NCBI RefSeq assembly: GCF_030687295.1
Contig: NZ_CP117425.1
Location: 5,646,001 to 5,710,000 of the forward strand
From: Pseudomonas beijingensis
GTDB lineage: Bacteria > Pseudomonadota > Gammaproteobacteria > Pseudomonadales > Pseudomonadaceae
Length of the DNA stretch: 64,000 nt
Direction of reading: 5' to 3'
Made by a program: the position numbers and the translations under genes. Of this stretch, positions 27,250 to 36,167 are shown piece after piece. Position 1 is the first letter of the stretch; every line of letters starts with the position of its first letter. The notes under the pieces are model-generated. The model saw only the letters and a program-made list of their open reading frames with translations. It did not search any database and had not been told where the DNA came from.

Positions 27250-28038
27250 TTAGTAGTTGAAAGTCTTGACCAGCAACAAATCGCCAATGGCGCGCAGGGG
27301 CACGACAAAGGTCTCGCGTTTTTCATCGACGGTGTTTTCGTTGAGCACCAGGTTGATCTGCGAGGTGATCACCTCGTTCTGGTTGCTGCTCTCATCAAAG
27401 TTGTAGCCGCCGCTGCCGTAGTTGCCCCAATAGTTCACGTAGACCAGGTAGGTGCCGTGCATCGGCGCGGTCATGGTGAACATTTCAGGGCCGGGGCCGT
27501 CGACGCCATCCGGGTCGAGGCCTCCACCGTTGGTCAGCGCCGGCCGGCCGAAGAACGCATGTTGGCCGTCGGGGGTGACGATATGCAGGTCGAGCTCGGC
27601 CTTGGGGTCGTCCCAGCCCAGCACCACGCGGATCTGCGCCGGGGTGCGCAGGTTGTTGGCTTCATAGAATTGCACGCGCTTGAGGGACTGGCCTTCGGAG
27701 CTGCGCACCTCGACGCTGTTGGAGCCGGCGCCGAACGCATACGGCCGGGCGAAACGCCCCTCGTCGTCGGTATAGAGATTCAGTGGATTGCCGTTGACCG
27801 CCAGGCTATGGGGCTGGCGAGCCGTACCCATGTCTTTGATCCGGCCCTCGATCATCGTGCGGTTGCGCTGCACGCCCCGGTCGATGGGCGGGGTGGGATA
27901 GGCGACCTGCGGGTTTTCCGTGCGATCGAGCAAGCCACTGTAGCGCCAGCCCCCGACCGGTTCCGACAGCTCGGCCGAAGGCTCGGCCCACGCCAACGGC
28001 GCGCCAAGCAACACGATCAATAAAGAAAGAAAACGCAC
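27250..28038 (-). CDS. Second DUF2135 family exported protein (YfaP paralogue)
   Basis: A 262-residue protein with signal peptide (RFLSLLIVLLGAPLAWA) and the DUF2135 core (VVLGWDDPKAELDLHIVTPDG, then GTYLVYVNYWG). The start is a GTG at 28038: GGAGG at 28044-28048 is spaced 5 bases from it, and no ATG is equally well placed. It shares organisation and many motifs with the YfaP-like protein at the other end of the operon (17837-18670) but is clearly diverged. It is the first gene of the operon, 29 bp before yfaA. Confidence 0.86.
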   Translation of the reverse strand: MRFLSLLIVLLGAPLAWAEPSAELSEPVGGWRYSGLLDRTENPQVAYPTPPIDRGVQRNRTMIEGRIKDMGTARQPHSLAVNGNPLNLYTDDEGRFARPYAFGAGSNSVEVRSSEGQSLKRVQFYEANNLRTPAQIRVVLGWDDPKAELDLHIVTPDGQHAFFGRPALTNGGGLDPDGVDGPGPEMFTMTAPMHGTYLVYVNYWGNYGSGGYNFDESSNQNEVITSQINLVLNENTVDEKRETFVVPLRAIGDLLLVKTFNY

Positions 28039-28115
28039 GTATGCCTCCTGCCATGCACAACGCAACCCGGCGCCCTTCCTCGGCGCTGCTTGTCATTATT
28101 CGGGTTTCGTCTGAA

Positions 28116-28135
28116 GGCCCCGTCGCAAGGGGGCC
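28116..28135. other. GC-rich hairpin in the yfa/fic divergent region
   Basis: GGCCCC pairs with GGGGCC across an 8-base loop. On the minus strand this would lie in the 5' leader of the yfa operon if its promoter is upstream. The surrounding 269-bp divergent region (28039-28307) holds no gene. Confidence 0.4.
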
Positions 28136-28225
28136 GTAGATGGCGCGAAGAGTAGCTATTCGGCGGATTTTCCACAATCGGGGAACGCGCGATTCTGTGT
28201 GGGAAATCACGTACTGAAGGGTGCG

Positions 28226-28288
28226 TGAGCCGAATCGAGGATTTATTCGGCTCACCAAATGAGCCGAATAGCGTTATTATTCGGCTCA
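28226..28288. promoter_or_regulatory. Tandem 29-bp palindromes (arms TGAGCCGAAT) at the fic promoter
   Basis: Four copies of TGAGCCGAAT form two inverted pairs: 28226-28235 with 28245-28254, and 28260-28269 with 28279-28288. Both pairs span exactly 29 bp with a 9-bp centre and repeat at 34-bp spacing. A TATTAT -10-like hexamer (28275-28280) lies inside the second pair, 28 bp before the fic ATG. This is the architecture of an operator that would cover the promoter. The Fic protein has its own C-terminal winged-helix domain, so autoregulation is an attractive possibility. Confidence 0.75.
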
Positions 28289-28307
28289 TTCATCTTTGGA
28301 TAGGCGC

Positions 28308-29444
28308 ATGGCATTCCATTGGATCTGGCAACAGCCCGACTGGCCCGGTTTTTACTGGCAAGCTGAAACATTGGCACCGCTGCTTCGCGAATGCGTGCAG
28401 ACCCAGGGTCAATTGCTCGGCATGGCCGGCGCGGTCACGACTTCGCTCAGCGCCCAGAACGAACTGGATGCCTTGCTGCAAAACATCGTGACCTCCTCGG
28501 CTATTGAAGGAGAGCAATTGAATGTCGGCTCGGTGCGCTCTTCCCTGGCCCGGCGCCTGGGCCTCGAACAAGGCAATGACACGCCGGTCAGCCAACGCAG
28601 CGAAGGCTTGGCGAACCTGTTGCTGGACGCGACCCGGCACTTCAACCAGCCCCTGACCATCGAGCGCTTGCTGGAATGGCACGAGTGGTTGTTTCCTGAT
28701 CAAACGAGCCACCTTGCCCATCGGCAGATCCGCGTAGGTGCGTTGCGCGGTGACGAACCGATGCAAGTGGTCTCAGGTCGACTGGACCGACCTACCGTTC
28801 ACTTCGAGGCGCCGCCTCGCCAGGGCCTTGAACAGCAATTGCAAACGTTCGTCGACTGGTTCGAGGCCAGCCGTCATCAGGCCGAGCTCGATCCGTTGTT
28901 GCGTGCCGGTATTGCTCACTTCTGGTTTGTCACCCTGCATCCGTTCGACGATGGCAATGGTCGCCTGACTCGTACCCTGACCGACCTGGCACTGGCCCAG
29001 GGCGAAGCCCAAGCGATCCGTTTCTATGCCATGTCGGTGAGTATCCTGGAAGACCGCGCCGGCTATTACCGAATCCTCGAAAGCAGTCAGAAAGCCACAC
29101 TTGATATCACGGCCTGGTTGATCTGGTTCCTGCAGACCCTGTTGCGCAGCCTGCACAAAGCGATGACGCAGATCGAAAGCGTGTTGGGTAAGACGCGGTT
29201 CTGGCAAGCCCATCGCGCTTCGGCACTCACGCCTGAACAGACCAAAGTGCTGAATCGGTTGCTCGATGGCGGTGAAAAGGGGTTCGAACAGGGGATCAAC
29301 GCCGCTCAATACCAAGCCGTGGCCAAGGTCTCCAAGGCGACGGCCACCCGGCATCTGACGGAGCTGCTGGAGAAAGGCTGCCTGGAGCGGATGCCTGGCG
29401 GCGGGCGCAGCACGCGGTACCGCATAAATTATCCAGACGCATAA
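28308..29444 (+). CDS. Fic family protein (DUF4172 N-terminus, C-terminal winged helix)
   Basis: A 378-residue Fic-domain protein. The catalytic loop HPFDDGNGRLTR (211-222) is complete, so AMP transfer from ATP to a protein hydroxyl is possible. An inhibitory-helix motif S-x-x-x-E-G (SSAIEG, 63-68) lies N-terminal, as in self-inhibited class II Fic proteins. The flap is near VHFEAPP (164-170). The N-terminus (FHWIWQQPDWPGFYW) is DUF4172-like, and residues about 300-378 form a winged-helix domain (ATATRHLTELLEKG). ATG at 28308 is preferred over a TTG 12 bases upstream. The target is unknown. It stands alone, divergent from the yfa operon, behind a double palindrome. Confidence 0.9.
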   Translation: MAFHWIWQQPDWPGFYWQAETLAPLLRECVQTQGQLLGMAGAVTTSLSAQNELDALLQNIVTSSAIEGEQLNVGSVRSSLARRLGLEQGNDTPVSQRSEGLANLLLDATRHFNQPLTIERLLEWHEWLFPDQTSHLAHRQIRVGALRGDEPMQVVSGRLDRPTVHFEAPPRQGLEQQLQTFVDWFEASRHQAELDPLLRAGIAHFWFVTLHPFDDGNGRLTRTLTDLALAQGEAQAIRFYAMSVSILEDRAGYYRILESSQKATLDITAWLIWFLQTLLRSLHKAMTQIESVLGKTRFWQAHRASALTPEQTKVLNRLLDGGEKGFEQGINAAQYQAVAKVSKATATRHLTELLEKGCLERMPGGGRSTRYRINYPDA

Positions 29445-29450
29445 GATCTT

Positions 29451-29582
29451 TGTGGCGAGGGGATTTATCCCCGCTGGGTTGCGAAGCAGCCCTAAAAGCT
29501 AACACCTCGGTGTGTCAGATGGAGTGAGTACTCAGCTTTGGGGTCGCTTCGCAACCCAACGGGGATAAATCCCCTCGCCACA
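29451..29582. repeat. REPIN (GTGGCGAGGGGAT family), 132 bp
   Basis: Same family and same length as the element at 15823-15954: outer arms TGTGGCGAGGGGATTTATCC, inner arms GGGTTGCGAAGC / GCTTCGCAACCC, and a different centre. It separates fic from xseB. Confidence 0.88.
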
Positions 29583-29689
29583 GACTCTCGGCTCCTCGCT
29601 GATAGGGGGTAGCCTGGCGCCCTGATTTGCCCGAACACCCCATGTCTGCTAGTGTCGCGCCGGTTTAACAGTCAACCGGAATAGCCGCC

Positions 29690-29932
29690 ATGGCCCGCAA
29701 AAAAGCTGCACTGGATTTCGAACAATCTCTGGCCGACCTGCAAACGCTGGTCGAACGGTTGGAGAACGGCGAATTGTCGCTGGAAGACTCGCTGACCGCC
29801 TTCGAGCAGGGTATCGGCTTGACTCGCGACTGCCAGGCGGCGCTGGCCCAGGCCGAGCAGAAGGTGCAATTGCTGCTCGAGCGCGACGGTGAGCTGACCG
29901 AAGAGCCTTTCGACGCGGAACAACCTGAATGA
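29690..29932 (+). CDS. xseB: Exodeoxyribonuclease VII small subunit
   Basis: An 80-residue helical protein ([22 protein letters not shown]) of standard XseB length. With XseA it degrades single-stranded DNA to oligonucleotides. It overlaps ispA by 4 bp, the usual xseB-ispA-dxs arrangement of gammaproteobacteria. Start ATG at 29690. Confidence 0.97.
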   Translation: MARKKAALDFEQSLADLQTLVERLENGELSLEDSLTAFEQGIGLTRDCQAALAQAEQKVQLLLERDGELTEEPFDAEQPE

Positions 29933-30816
29933 TCGGCGCCTATCAGGCCAGCAGCCAGGCCCGGGTCAATGCTGCACTGGATACCTTGTTCAGCGCGCCG
30001 AGCCCGGAACTGGCGCGCCTGTACGAAGCCATGCGCTACAGCGTGATGAACGGCGGCAAGCGTGTGCGGCCGCTGTTGGCCTACGCCGCGTGCGAAGCCT
30101 TGGGCGGCCAGGCCGAACAGGCCAACGGCGCCGCCTGTGCGGTGGAGCTGATCCATGCGTATTCGCTGGTGCACGACGACTTGCCGGCCATGGACGATGA
30201 TGACCTGCGTCGCGGCCAGCCCACCACCCACAAGCAATTCGACGAAGCCTGCGCGATCCTGGCTGGCGACGGCCTGCAGAGCCTGGCCTTCAGCGCCCTG
30301 CTGGACCCGGCCCTGAGCGATTGCCCGGCGCAGATCCGCCTGGACATGGTCAGCGCCCTGGCGCTGGCGGCCGGCCCCGCCGGAATGGTCGGCGGCCAGG
30401 CCATCGACCTCGGTTCGGTGGGCCTGAAACTGGACCAGAGCGCCCTGGAATACATGCATCGGCACAAGACCGGCGCCTTGATCGAGGCCAGCGTCAAACT
30501 CGGCGCCCTGGCCAGCGGCCGGGCCACGCCCGCCCAGTTGCAAGCCTTGCAGACCTACGCCCGGGCCATCGGCCTGGCGTTCCAGGTGCAGGACGACATC
30601 CTCGACGTCGAAAGCGATACCCAGACCCTCGGTAAACGCCAGGGCGCCGATATCGCGCGGGACAAGCCGACCTACCCGGCCCTGCTCGGGCTCGACGCCG
30701 CGAAAGCCTACGCCCTGGAGTTGCGCGATCAGGCCCTGGCCGCGCTGCGACCCTTTGACGCGGCGGCCGAACCGTTGCGCGACTTGGCGCGATATATCGT
30801 CGAACGCCGCAGTTGA
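29929..30816 (+). CDS. ispA: Farnesyl diphosphate synthase (polyprenyl synthase)
   Basis: A 295-residue trans-isoprenyl diphosphate synthase that condenses DMAPP/GPP with IPP to farnesyl diphosphate, feeding quinones and undecaprenyl phosphate. The first Asp-rich motif [10 protein letters not shown] is at 83-92 and the second, DDILD, at 222-226; GKRVRP (43-48) binds IPP. The start overlaps the xseB stop by 4 bp. It is followed after 114 bp by dxs, so both ends of the pathway are encoded together. Confidence 0.97.
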   Translation: MIGAYQASSQARVNAALDTLFSAPSPELARLYEAMRYSVMNGGKRVRPLLAYAACEALGGQAEQANGAACAVELIHAYSLVHDDLPAMDDDDLRRGQPTTHKQFDEACAILAGDGLQSLAFSALLDPALSDCPAQIRLDMVSALALAAGPAGMVGGQAIDLGSVGLKLDQSALEYMHRHKTGALIEASVKLGALASGRATPAQLQALQTYARAIGLAFQVQDDILDVESDTQTLGKRQGADIARDKPTYPALLGLDAAKAYALELRDQALAALRPFDAAAEPLRDLARYIVERRS

Positions 30817-30930
30817 TAAGGGGTCAACCTCTTTAGACTGCGTATCGGCCAAGTTCCGGCCAACGCGTGGGCAGCTTGCGATGCATAAGGTAAACTGCCG
30901 CCTCTTTCTATACCTATAACGATTCGCCTG

Positions 30931-32829
30931 ATGCCCACGACGTTTCAAGAGATTCCCCGCAAACGCCCGACCACGCCCCTGCTGGACCGCGCCAACACGC
31001 CGGACGGCCTGCGTCGCCTGGGTGAAGCCGAGCTGGAAACCCTGGCCGATGAGTTGCGCCTGGAACTGCTCTACACGGTCGGCCAGACCGGTGGGCACTT
31101 CGGCGCGGGCCTGGGCGTCATCGAGCTGACGATCGCGCTGCATTACGTGTTCGACACCCCGGACGACCGGCTGGTGTGGGACGTCGGGCACCAGGCCTAC
31201 CCGCACAAGATCCTCACCGATCGTCGCGCGCGCATGGGCACGCTGCGCCAGAAGGACGGCATCGCCGCCTTCCCGCGCCGCTCCGAGAGCGAATACGACA
31301 CCTTTGGCGTCGGCCACTCCAGCACCTCCATCAGCGCCGCCCTGGGCATGGCCATTGCCGCCCGTCTGCAAAACAGCGAGCGCAAGGCCATTGCCGTGAT
31401 CGGCGACGGCGCACTAACCGCCGGCATGGCCTTCGAAGCGCTGAACCACGCGCCGGAAGTCAACGCCAACATGCTGGTGATCCTCAACGACAACGACATG
31501 TCGATCTCGCGCAATGTCGGTGGGTTGTCCAACTACCTGGCGAAGATCCTCTCCAGCCGCACCTACGCCAGCATGCGCGAAGGCAGCAAAAAGGTGTTGT
31601 CGCGCCTGCCCGGCGCCTGGGAAATCGCCCGACGCACCGAAGAGTACGCCAAGGGCATGTTGGTCCCCGGCACGCTGTTCGAAGAACTGGGCTGGAACTA
31701 CATTGGCCCCATTGACGGCCATGACCTGCCCACGTTGATCGCCACCCTGCGCAACATGCGCGACCTCAAGGGCCCGCAGTTCCTGCACGTGGTCACCAAG
31801 AAAGGCAAAGGCTTCGCCCCGGCGGAAGTCGACCCGATCGGCTACCACGCCATCACCAAGCTCGAACCCCTGGACGCTCCGGCGGCCGCGCCGAAAAAGG
31901 CCGGTGGACCGAAGTATTCCGGTGTCTTTGGCCAATGGCTGTGCGACATGGCCGCCGCCGACCCACGCCTGGTGGGCATCACCCCGGCGATGAAGGAAGG
32001 CTCGGACCTGGTGGCGTTCAGCGAACGCTACCCGCAGCGCTACTTCGACGTGGCGATTGCCGAGCAGCACGCCGTGACCCTCGCCGCCGGCATGGCCTGC
32101 GAAGGCGCCAAGCCGGTGGTGGCGATCTATTCGACCTTCCTGCAACGGGCCTACGACCAGTTGATCCATGACGTGGCGGTGCAGAACCTCGACGTGCTGT
32201 TCGCCATCGACCGCGCCGGCCTGGTGGGCGAAGACGGCCCGACCCACGCCGGCAGCTTCGACCTGTCGTTCCTGCGTTGCATCCCCGGCATGCTGGTGAT
32301 GACCCCGAGCGATGAAAACGAACTGCGCAAGATGCTCACCACCGGTCACCTGTTCAATGGCCCGGCGGCGGTGCGCTACCCCCGTGGCACCGGTCCGAAT
32401 GCGACCCTCTCGACCGACCTCGAACCCATCGAGATCGGCAAGGGCGTGATCCGCCGCCAGGGCAAGCAAACCGCCCTGCTGGTATTCGGCGTGCAACTGG
32501 CCGAGGCCTTAAAGGTCGCCGAGACCTTGGATGCCAGCGTGGTGGACATGCGCTTCGTCAAACCCTTGGACGAAGCCCTGGTGCGCGAGATGGCCGGCAG
32601 TCACGAACTACTGGTGACCATCGAGGAAAACGCCATCATGGGCGGCGCCGGCGCGGCGGTCAGCGAGTTCCTGGCCCGGGAGAACATCCTCAAGTCGGTG
32701 CTGCACCTGGGCCTGCCGGACAGCTACGTCGAACACGCCAAGCCGGCGCAGATGCTGGCCGAATGCGGGTTGGATGAGGCAGGGATCGAAGCGGCGGTGC
32801 GGCTGCGGTTGCAGTTGTTGGGCCTGTAA
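30931..32829 (+). CDS. dxs: 1-deoxy-D-xylulose-5-phosphate synthase
   Basis: A 632-residue thiamine-diphosphate enzyme of normal Dxs length: pyruvate + glyceraldehyde 3-phosphate to DXP, the first step of the MEP isoprenoid pathway. Visible are the ThDP/Mg motif [15 protein letters not shown]...NDND, the GHSSTSIS block, and the transketolase pyrimidine domain with [16 protein letters not shown] at 30931. The 114-bp gap after ispA contains no gene and could hold a separate promoter. Confidence 0.98.
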   Translation: MPTTFQEIPRKRPTTPLLDRANTPDGLRRLGEAELETLADELRLELLYTVGQTGGHFGAGLGVIELTIALHYVFDTPDDRLVWDVGHQAYPHKILTDRRARMGTLRQKDGIAAFPRRSESEYDTFGVGHSSTSISAALGMAIAARLQNSERKAIAVIGDGALTAGMAFEALNHAPEVNANMLVILNDNDMSISRNVGGLSNYLAKILSSRTYASMREGSKKVLSRLPGAWEIARRTEEYAKGMLVPGTLFEELGWNYIGPIDGHDLPTLIATLRNMRDLKGPQFLHVVTKKGKGFAPAEVDPIGYHAITKLEPLDAPAAAPKKAGGPKYSGVFGQWLCDMAAADPRLVGITPAMKEGSDLVAFSERYPQRYFDVAIAEQHAVTLAAGMACEGAKPVVAIYSTFLQRAYDQLIHDVAVQNLDVLFAIDRAGLVGEDGPTHAGSFDLSFLRCIPGMLVMTPSDENELRKMLTTGHLFNGPAAVRYPRGTGPNATLSTDLEPIEIGKGVIRRQGKQTALLVFGVQLAEALKVAETLDASVVDMRFVKPLDEALVREMAGSHELLVTIEENAIMGGAGAAVSEFLARENILKSVLHLGLPDSYVEHAKPAQMLAECGLDEAGIEAAVRLRLQLLGL

Positions 32830-32848
32830 GTTCAGCCAACACAAGCCC

Positions 32849-32940
32849 CTGTGGGAGCGAGCTTGCTCGCGATAGCGGTGCATCAGCCAATGGATTAATT
32901 GACTGATCTGCCGCCATCGCGAGCAAGCTCGCTCCCGCAA
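32849..32940. repeat. REPIN (GTGGGAGC family)
   Basis: An inverted doublet between dxs and btuB, with one arm slightly decayed (GCTCCCGCA). It ends 33 bp before the btuB start codon and fills most of the 144-bp gap. Confidence 0.88.
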
Positions 32941-32973
32941 GGGTTTGTGCAGACCAGAAATGTCCGGAACCCC

Positions 32974-34854
32974 ATGAAACTCCGCCTCGCCCTCACCCTC
33001 TCCCTGCTCCCCACCCCCGACCTGCTGGCCGACACCTTCGAACGCGACCAGGCCTTGAAGCTGCCCGACATCGTGATCAGCGCCAACCGCCAGGTCGAGG
33101 CCCGCAACGACAGCAGTGCCGCCAACACCGTGTTCACCCGCGACGACATCGACCGCTTGCAGCCGGCCAGTGTCACGGACTTGCTCAGCCGTGTGCCGGG
33201 GGTGCAAGTGGCGCCGTTGGGTGGGCGCGGCAGTCTGCCGGGGATTTACATTCGTGGGACCAAATCGGCCCAGAGCCTGGTGCTGGTGGACGGCCAGCGC
33301 ATCGGCAACGCCACCTCCGGCGACAGCAACCTGCAACGCCTGAACATCAACCAGATCGAACGGGTGGAAGTGCTGCGCGGCTCGCGCTCGGTGATCTACG
33401 GTGCCGACGCGGTCGGTGGGGTGATCCAGATTTTCACCCGGCGCGGCAACACGCAAGGCCTGCAACCGCGCCTGCATGTGGGTGTCGGCAGCCACCAGAC
33501 CTGGGAGCGCAGCTTGGGCCTGTCCGGCGGCGACGAGCAGACCCGCTTCAACCTCGGCGCCAGCCTCGACGACAGCGCCGGGGCCAATCGAACCCATGAG
33601 TCCTACGCCAGCGACCGCGACGACGATGCCAACCGCAACCGGTCCTTCAGCCTGAGCCTGAGTCATGCCGTCAGCGACGACTTGGAAATTGGCCTGAACC
33701 TGCTGGATAACCGCGGCAAAAGCGAATACGACAACCCGTTCGGCCGCTTCGACCCGAGCACCTTCGAATCCCTGCCCCAACAACCTTACAGCGAGTTTGC
33801 GGTGAGCAGCTTCAGCACCTATGTAGACGGGCGCATCAACGACACTTGGAAATCCCGCCTGGAACTGGGCCATAGCGAGAACCGCGAAAAGACCTTCGAC
33901 AAGCTCAGCGACGTCCGTGAGGTGTTCAACACCTACCGCGACTCCGCGACCTGGCAGAACGACGTGACGCTGGACGAGCGCAACAGCCTGATCGTCGGCG
34001 GCGACTGGTATCAGGACCGGGTCAACAGCAGCACGCCGTTCGATGAAGACAGTCGCTGGAACCGTGCCGCGTTTATCCAGCACCGTTTCCAGGCCGAAAC
34101 CTTCTCCACCGAACTGGGCCTGCGTCGCGACCAGAACCAGCAATTTGGCGGCCAGAACAGTTGGAGCGGCACCCTCACCGTGCCGATCAACCCGGACAAC
34201 GACCTGTTGCTGACCTACAGCGAGAGCTTCCGCGCACCGACGTTCAACGACCTGTACTACCCGGACTTCAGCAACCCTGACCTGAAACCCGAGACGGCCA
34301 AGAGCTACGAACTGCAATGGCGCAGCCAGCTGAGCGACAGCGCCCGCCTGGAAACCTCGCTGTACCGCACCGACCTGGAGGACGCGATCATTTTTGGCCG
34401 CGACTCGCGCCCGCAGAACGTCGCCTCGGCGCGGAACAACGGCTTTGAAATGGCCTACCTGCAGGATGTGTTCGGCTGGCAGGGCAATCTGGCCCTGGCC
34501 ATCATCGACCCGCGCGATCGCGACAGCGGCCACACCCTGGCCCGCCGCGCCCGACGGACCTTGAGCCTGGACCTGGACCGGCAATTCGACCGCCTCGGCC
34601 TGGGCGCCACCTGGCAAGCGGTCAGCGGCAGCTACGACGATGAAGACAACCGCAATGCCCTGGGCGGCTATGCCTTGCTCGGGTTGCGTGGCAGTTGGGC
34701 GTTGACCCGGGAGGTGAAGCTGGAGATGAAGGTGGATAACCTGTTGGACAAGAGCTACAGCCGGGCGCTGTATAGCCATGAAGGCGGCCAGTATGGGTAT
34801 CGGGAGGATGGGCGGGCGTGGGTGTTTGGGGTGACTTGGACACCTGCGCTCTGA
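32974..34854 (+). CDS. btuB: TonB-dependent vitamin B12 receptor, BtuB-like
   Basis: A 626-residue outer-membrane receptor: signal sequence (MKLRLALTLSLL), TonB box region DIVISAN (32-38), plug domain (VTDLLSRVPGVQV, RVEVLRGSRSVIYGADAVGG) and a 22-strand barrel. It imports cobalamin with TonB energy. The convergent downstream gene encodes a BtuF-like periplasmic protein, which supports the substrate. The ATG at 32974 follows a weak ribosome site. Only 144 bp separate it from dxs, mostly a REPIN, so there is no room for a standard cobalamin riboswitch. Confidence 0.92.
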   Translation: MKLRLALTLSLLPTPDLLADTFERDQALKLPDIVISANRQVEARNDSSAANTVFTRDDIDRLQPASVTDLLSRVPGVQVAPLGGRGSLPGIYIRGTKSAQSLVLVDGQRIGNATSGDSNLQRLNINQIERVEVLRGSRSVIYGADAVGGVIQIFTRRGNTQGLQPRLHVGVGSHQTWERSLGLSGGDEQTRFNLGASLDDSAGANRTHESYASDRDDDANRNRSFSLSLSHAVSDDLEIGLNLLDNRGKSEYDNPFGRFDPSTFESLPQQPYSEFAVSSFSTYVDGRINDTWKSRLELGHSENREKTFDKLSDVREVFNTYRDSATWQNDVTLDERNSLIVGGDWYQDRVNSSTPFDEDSRWNRAAFIQHRFQAETFSTELGLRRDQNQQFGGQNSWSGTLTVPINPDNDLLLTYSESFRAPTFNDLYYPDFSNPDLKPETAKSYELQWRSQLSDSARLETSLYRTDLEDAIIFGRDSRPQNVASARNNGFEMAYLQDVFGWQGNLALAIIDPRDRDSGHTLARRARRTLSLDLDRQFDRLGLGATWQAVSGSYDDEDNRNALGGYALLGLRGSWALTREVKLEMKVDNLLDKSYSRALYSHEGGQYGYREDGRAWVFGVTWTPAL

Positions 34855-34884
34855 TCCAGGATTTGTGATGTTTGAGCGGGCCTC

Positions 34885-34948
34885 TTCGCGAGCAAGCCCG
34901 CTCCCACAGGGTACGCATTCCAACTGTGGGAGCGGGCTTGCTCGCGAA
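34885..34948. repeat. REP inverted pair (GTGGGAGCGGGC variant)
   Basis: Two REP arms in tail-to-tail order (TTCGCGAGCAAGCCCGCTCC, then its complement from 34924) separated by 14 bp. It occupies the convergent gap between btuB and the btuF-like gene. Confidence 0.85.
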
Positions 34949-34962
34949 GGGCGCGCCGCGGT

Positions 34963-35748
34963 CTACCTGTCTGGCGCAATCAACTCGCACAACCGTGCCG
35001 TGGCCTCGATCATCTGCCCGCTGGGCCGCTCCAGGCCCTTGTCATTGACCAACAACAACCGCCCCTGCGCCACCGGCCAGGCTTTCCAGGCATCGAGCTG
35101 CGCTTGTTCCGTGGCCAGGATGACTTGCGGGTTGCGTTGCAGCACCGCTTCCACACTCACCTGCGGTGCCGGCAGGCTCAGGTCGGCAAAAACGTTGCGC
35201 GCCCCGCACACCGTCAGCGCATCGCTGATGATCTGCCCGCCACCAACGGTGTACAGCGGCCGGTCCCAGACCTGGTAGAACACCGGCAACAGCGGGTCCC
35301 GTCGATAGCGCTGGCGTAACGCCTCAAGCCGCACGCGCAACTGCGCCGCTCGTTGCATGCCCCGGTCCGGGCGGCCGAGCTGGTTGGCGATGGCTTCGAT
35401 TTGGGTAATGAGTTGGTCGAGGCTGCGGGGCTCGGCGACATGGATGGGGATGCCCAGGCCGTTGAGTTGCTCGCGCTGGGCCGGGCCGACGCTGCCAGGC
35501 CAGAGCAGGAGCAGATCGGGCTTGAGGCTGAGCAAGCGCTCCATGTCCAGTTGCCCGTAACGGCCTACCGAGGGCAGGTCCTTGAGCGCCGGCGGGCGAT
35601 CACCGCCATCCAGCACACCCACCAACAGGTCGGCGGAACCCAGTTCAACGACGATCTCCGACAGCGACGGTGCGAGACTGACCACCCGCGTGGTCGCCAT
35701 CGTCGAGGCGCTGACGGCCAGCAGCAAGACCGCCAGCCAGCGGCTCAT
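34963..35748 (-). CDS. btuF: Periplasmic cobalamin-binding protein, BtuF-like
   Basis: A 261-residue exported protein of the class III (BtuF/FepB) solute-binding family. It has a signal peptide (LAVLLLAVSASTMA), VVSLAPSLSEIVVELG, the hinge helix region and a conserved VGRYGQLDMERLLSLKPDLLLLW block. It would deliver B12 to an ABC importer; no btuCD genes are in the window. Its start overlaps the stop of the upstream membrane-protein gene by one base, so it is probably co-transcribed with ribA. Confidence 0.9.
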   Translation of the reverse strand: MSRWLAVLLLAVSASTMATTRVVSLAPSLSEIVVELGSADLLVGVLDGGDRPPALKDLPSVGRYGQLDMERLLSLKPDLLLLWPGSVGPAQREQLNGLGIPIHVAEPRSLDQLITQIEAIANQLGRPDRGMQRAAQLRVRLEALRQRYRRDPLLPVFYQVWDRPLYTVGGGQIISDALTVCGARNVFADLSLPAPQVSVEAVLQRNPQVILATEQAQLDAWKAWPVAQGRLLLVNDKGLERPSGQMIEATARLCELIAPDR

Positions 35749-36167
35749 CAGCCGAGTTGACGCGGGATGCGGTACAGGTAGAACAACACGGTGGTCGACA
35801 ACGCCAGCAGCATCAACGGCACCGCTTCCAGGCCCACGAACACCGCCAGGGCGCCGACCCAGGCCGGCAGCCCAGCCACCAGGAAGGCGGCGCGGCGACG
35901 GGCCGCCAGGTCGATCCAGGCCTGTGGTTCTTCGGGGGTGTCGAGGGCTTTCTGGGTGGCGATCAAGGCCTGTTTATACGGCCCGAAGAATCGCAGGCTG
36001 ACAAACATCGATGCCACGCCAGCAATGAACAACGGCATCGCCAGCACCGGCAGAATCGCTTCGCCCTGGCCGAACACCGCATTGATCACAAACAGTGGCA
36101 GCAAGGCCAGGGCCAGGTATTTCCACCAACTGACCGACAGCCGCCGCCGGACCTGACCGCGCGTCAC
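35748..36167 (-). CDS. Small membrane protein of unknown function between ribA and btuF
   Basis: A 139-residue protein with about four transmembrane helices ([39 protein letters not shown] and two C-terminal ones) and a charged central loop. It starts 4 bp inside the ribA stop and ends at the btuF start, so it is fully coupled to both. No family motif is recognisable. Its location beside a B12-binding protein does not by itself establish a transport role. Confidence 0.8.
   Translation of the reverse strand: MTRGQVRRRLSVSWWKYLALALLPLFVINAVFGQGEAILPVLAMPLFIAGVASMFVSLRFFGPYKQALIATQKALDTPEEPQAWIDLAARRRAAFLVAGLPAWVGALAVFVGLEAVPLMLLALSTTVLFYLYRIPRQLG

Noticed and set aside
29665..31371. 568-codon minus-strand open frame opposite xseB-ispA-dxs
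   Set aside because: It is antisense to three well-known genes and shows no signal, domain or start site.
32849..32940. Cobalamin riboswitch upstream of btuB
   Set aside because: The structured element there is a REPIN with the standard GTGGGAGC arms, not a B12-box aptamer.
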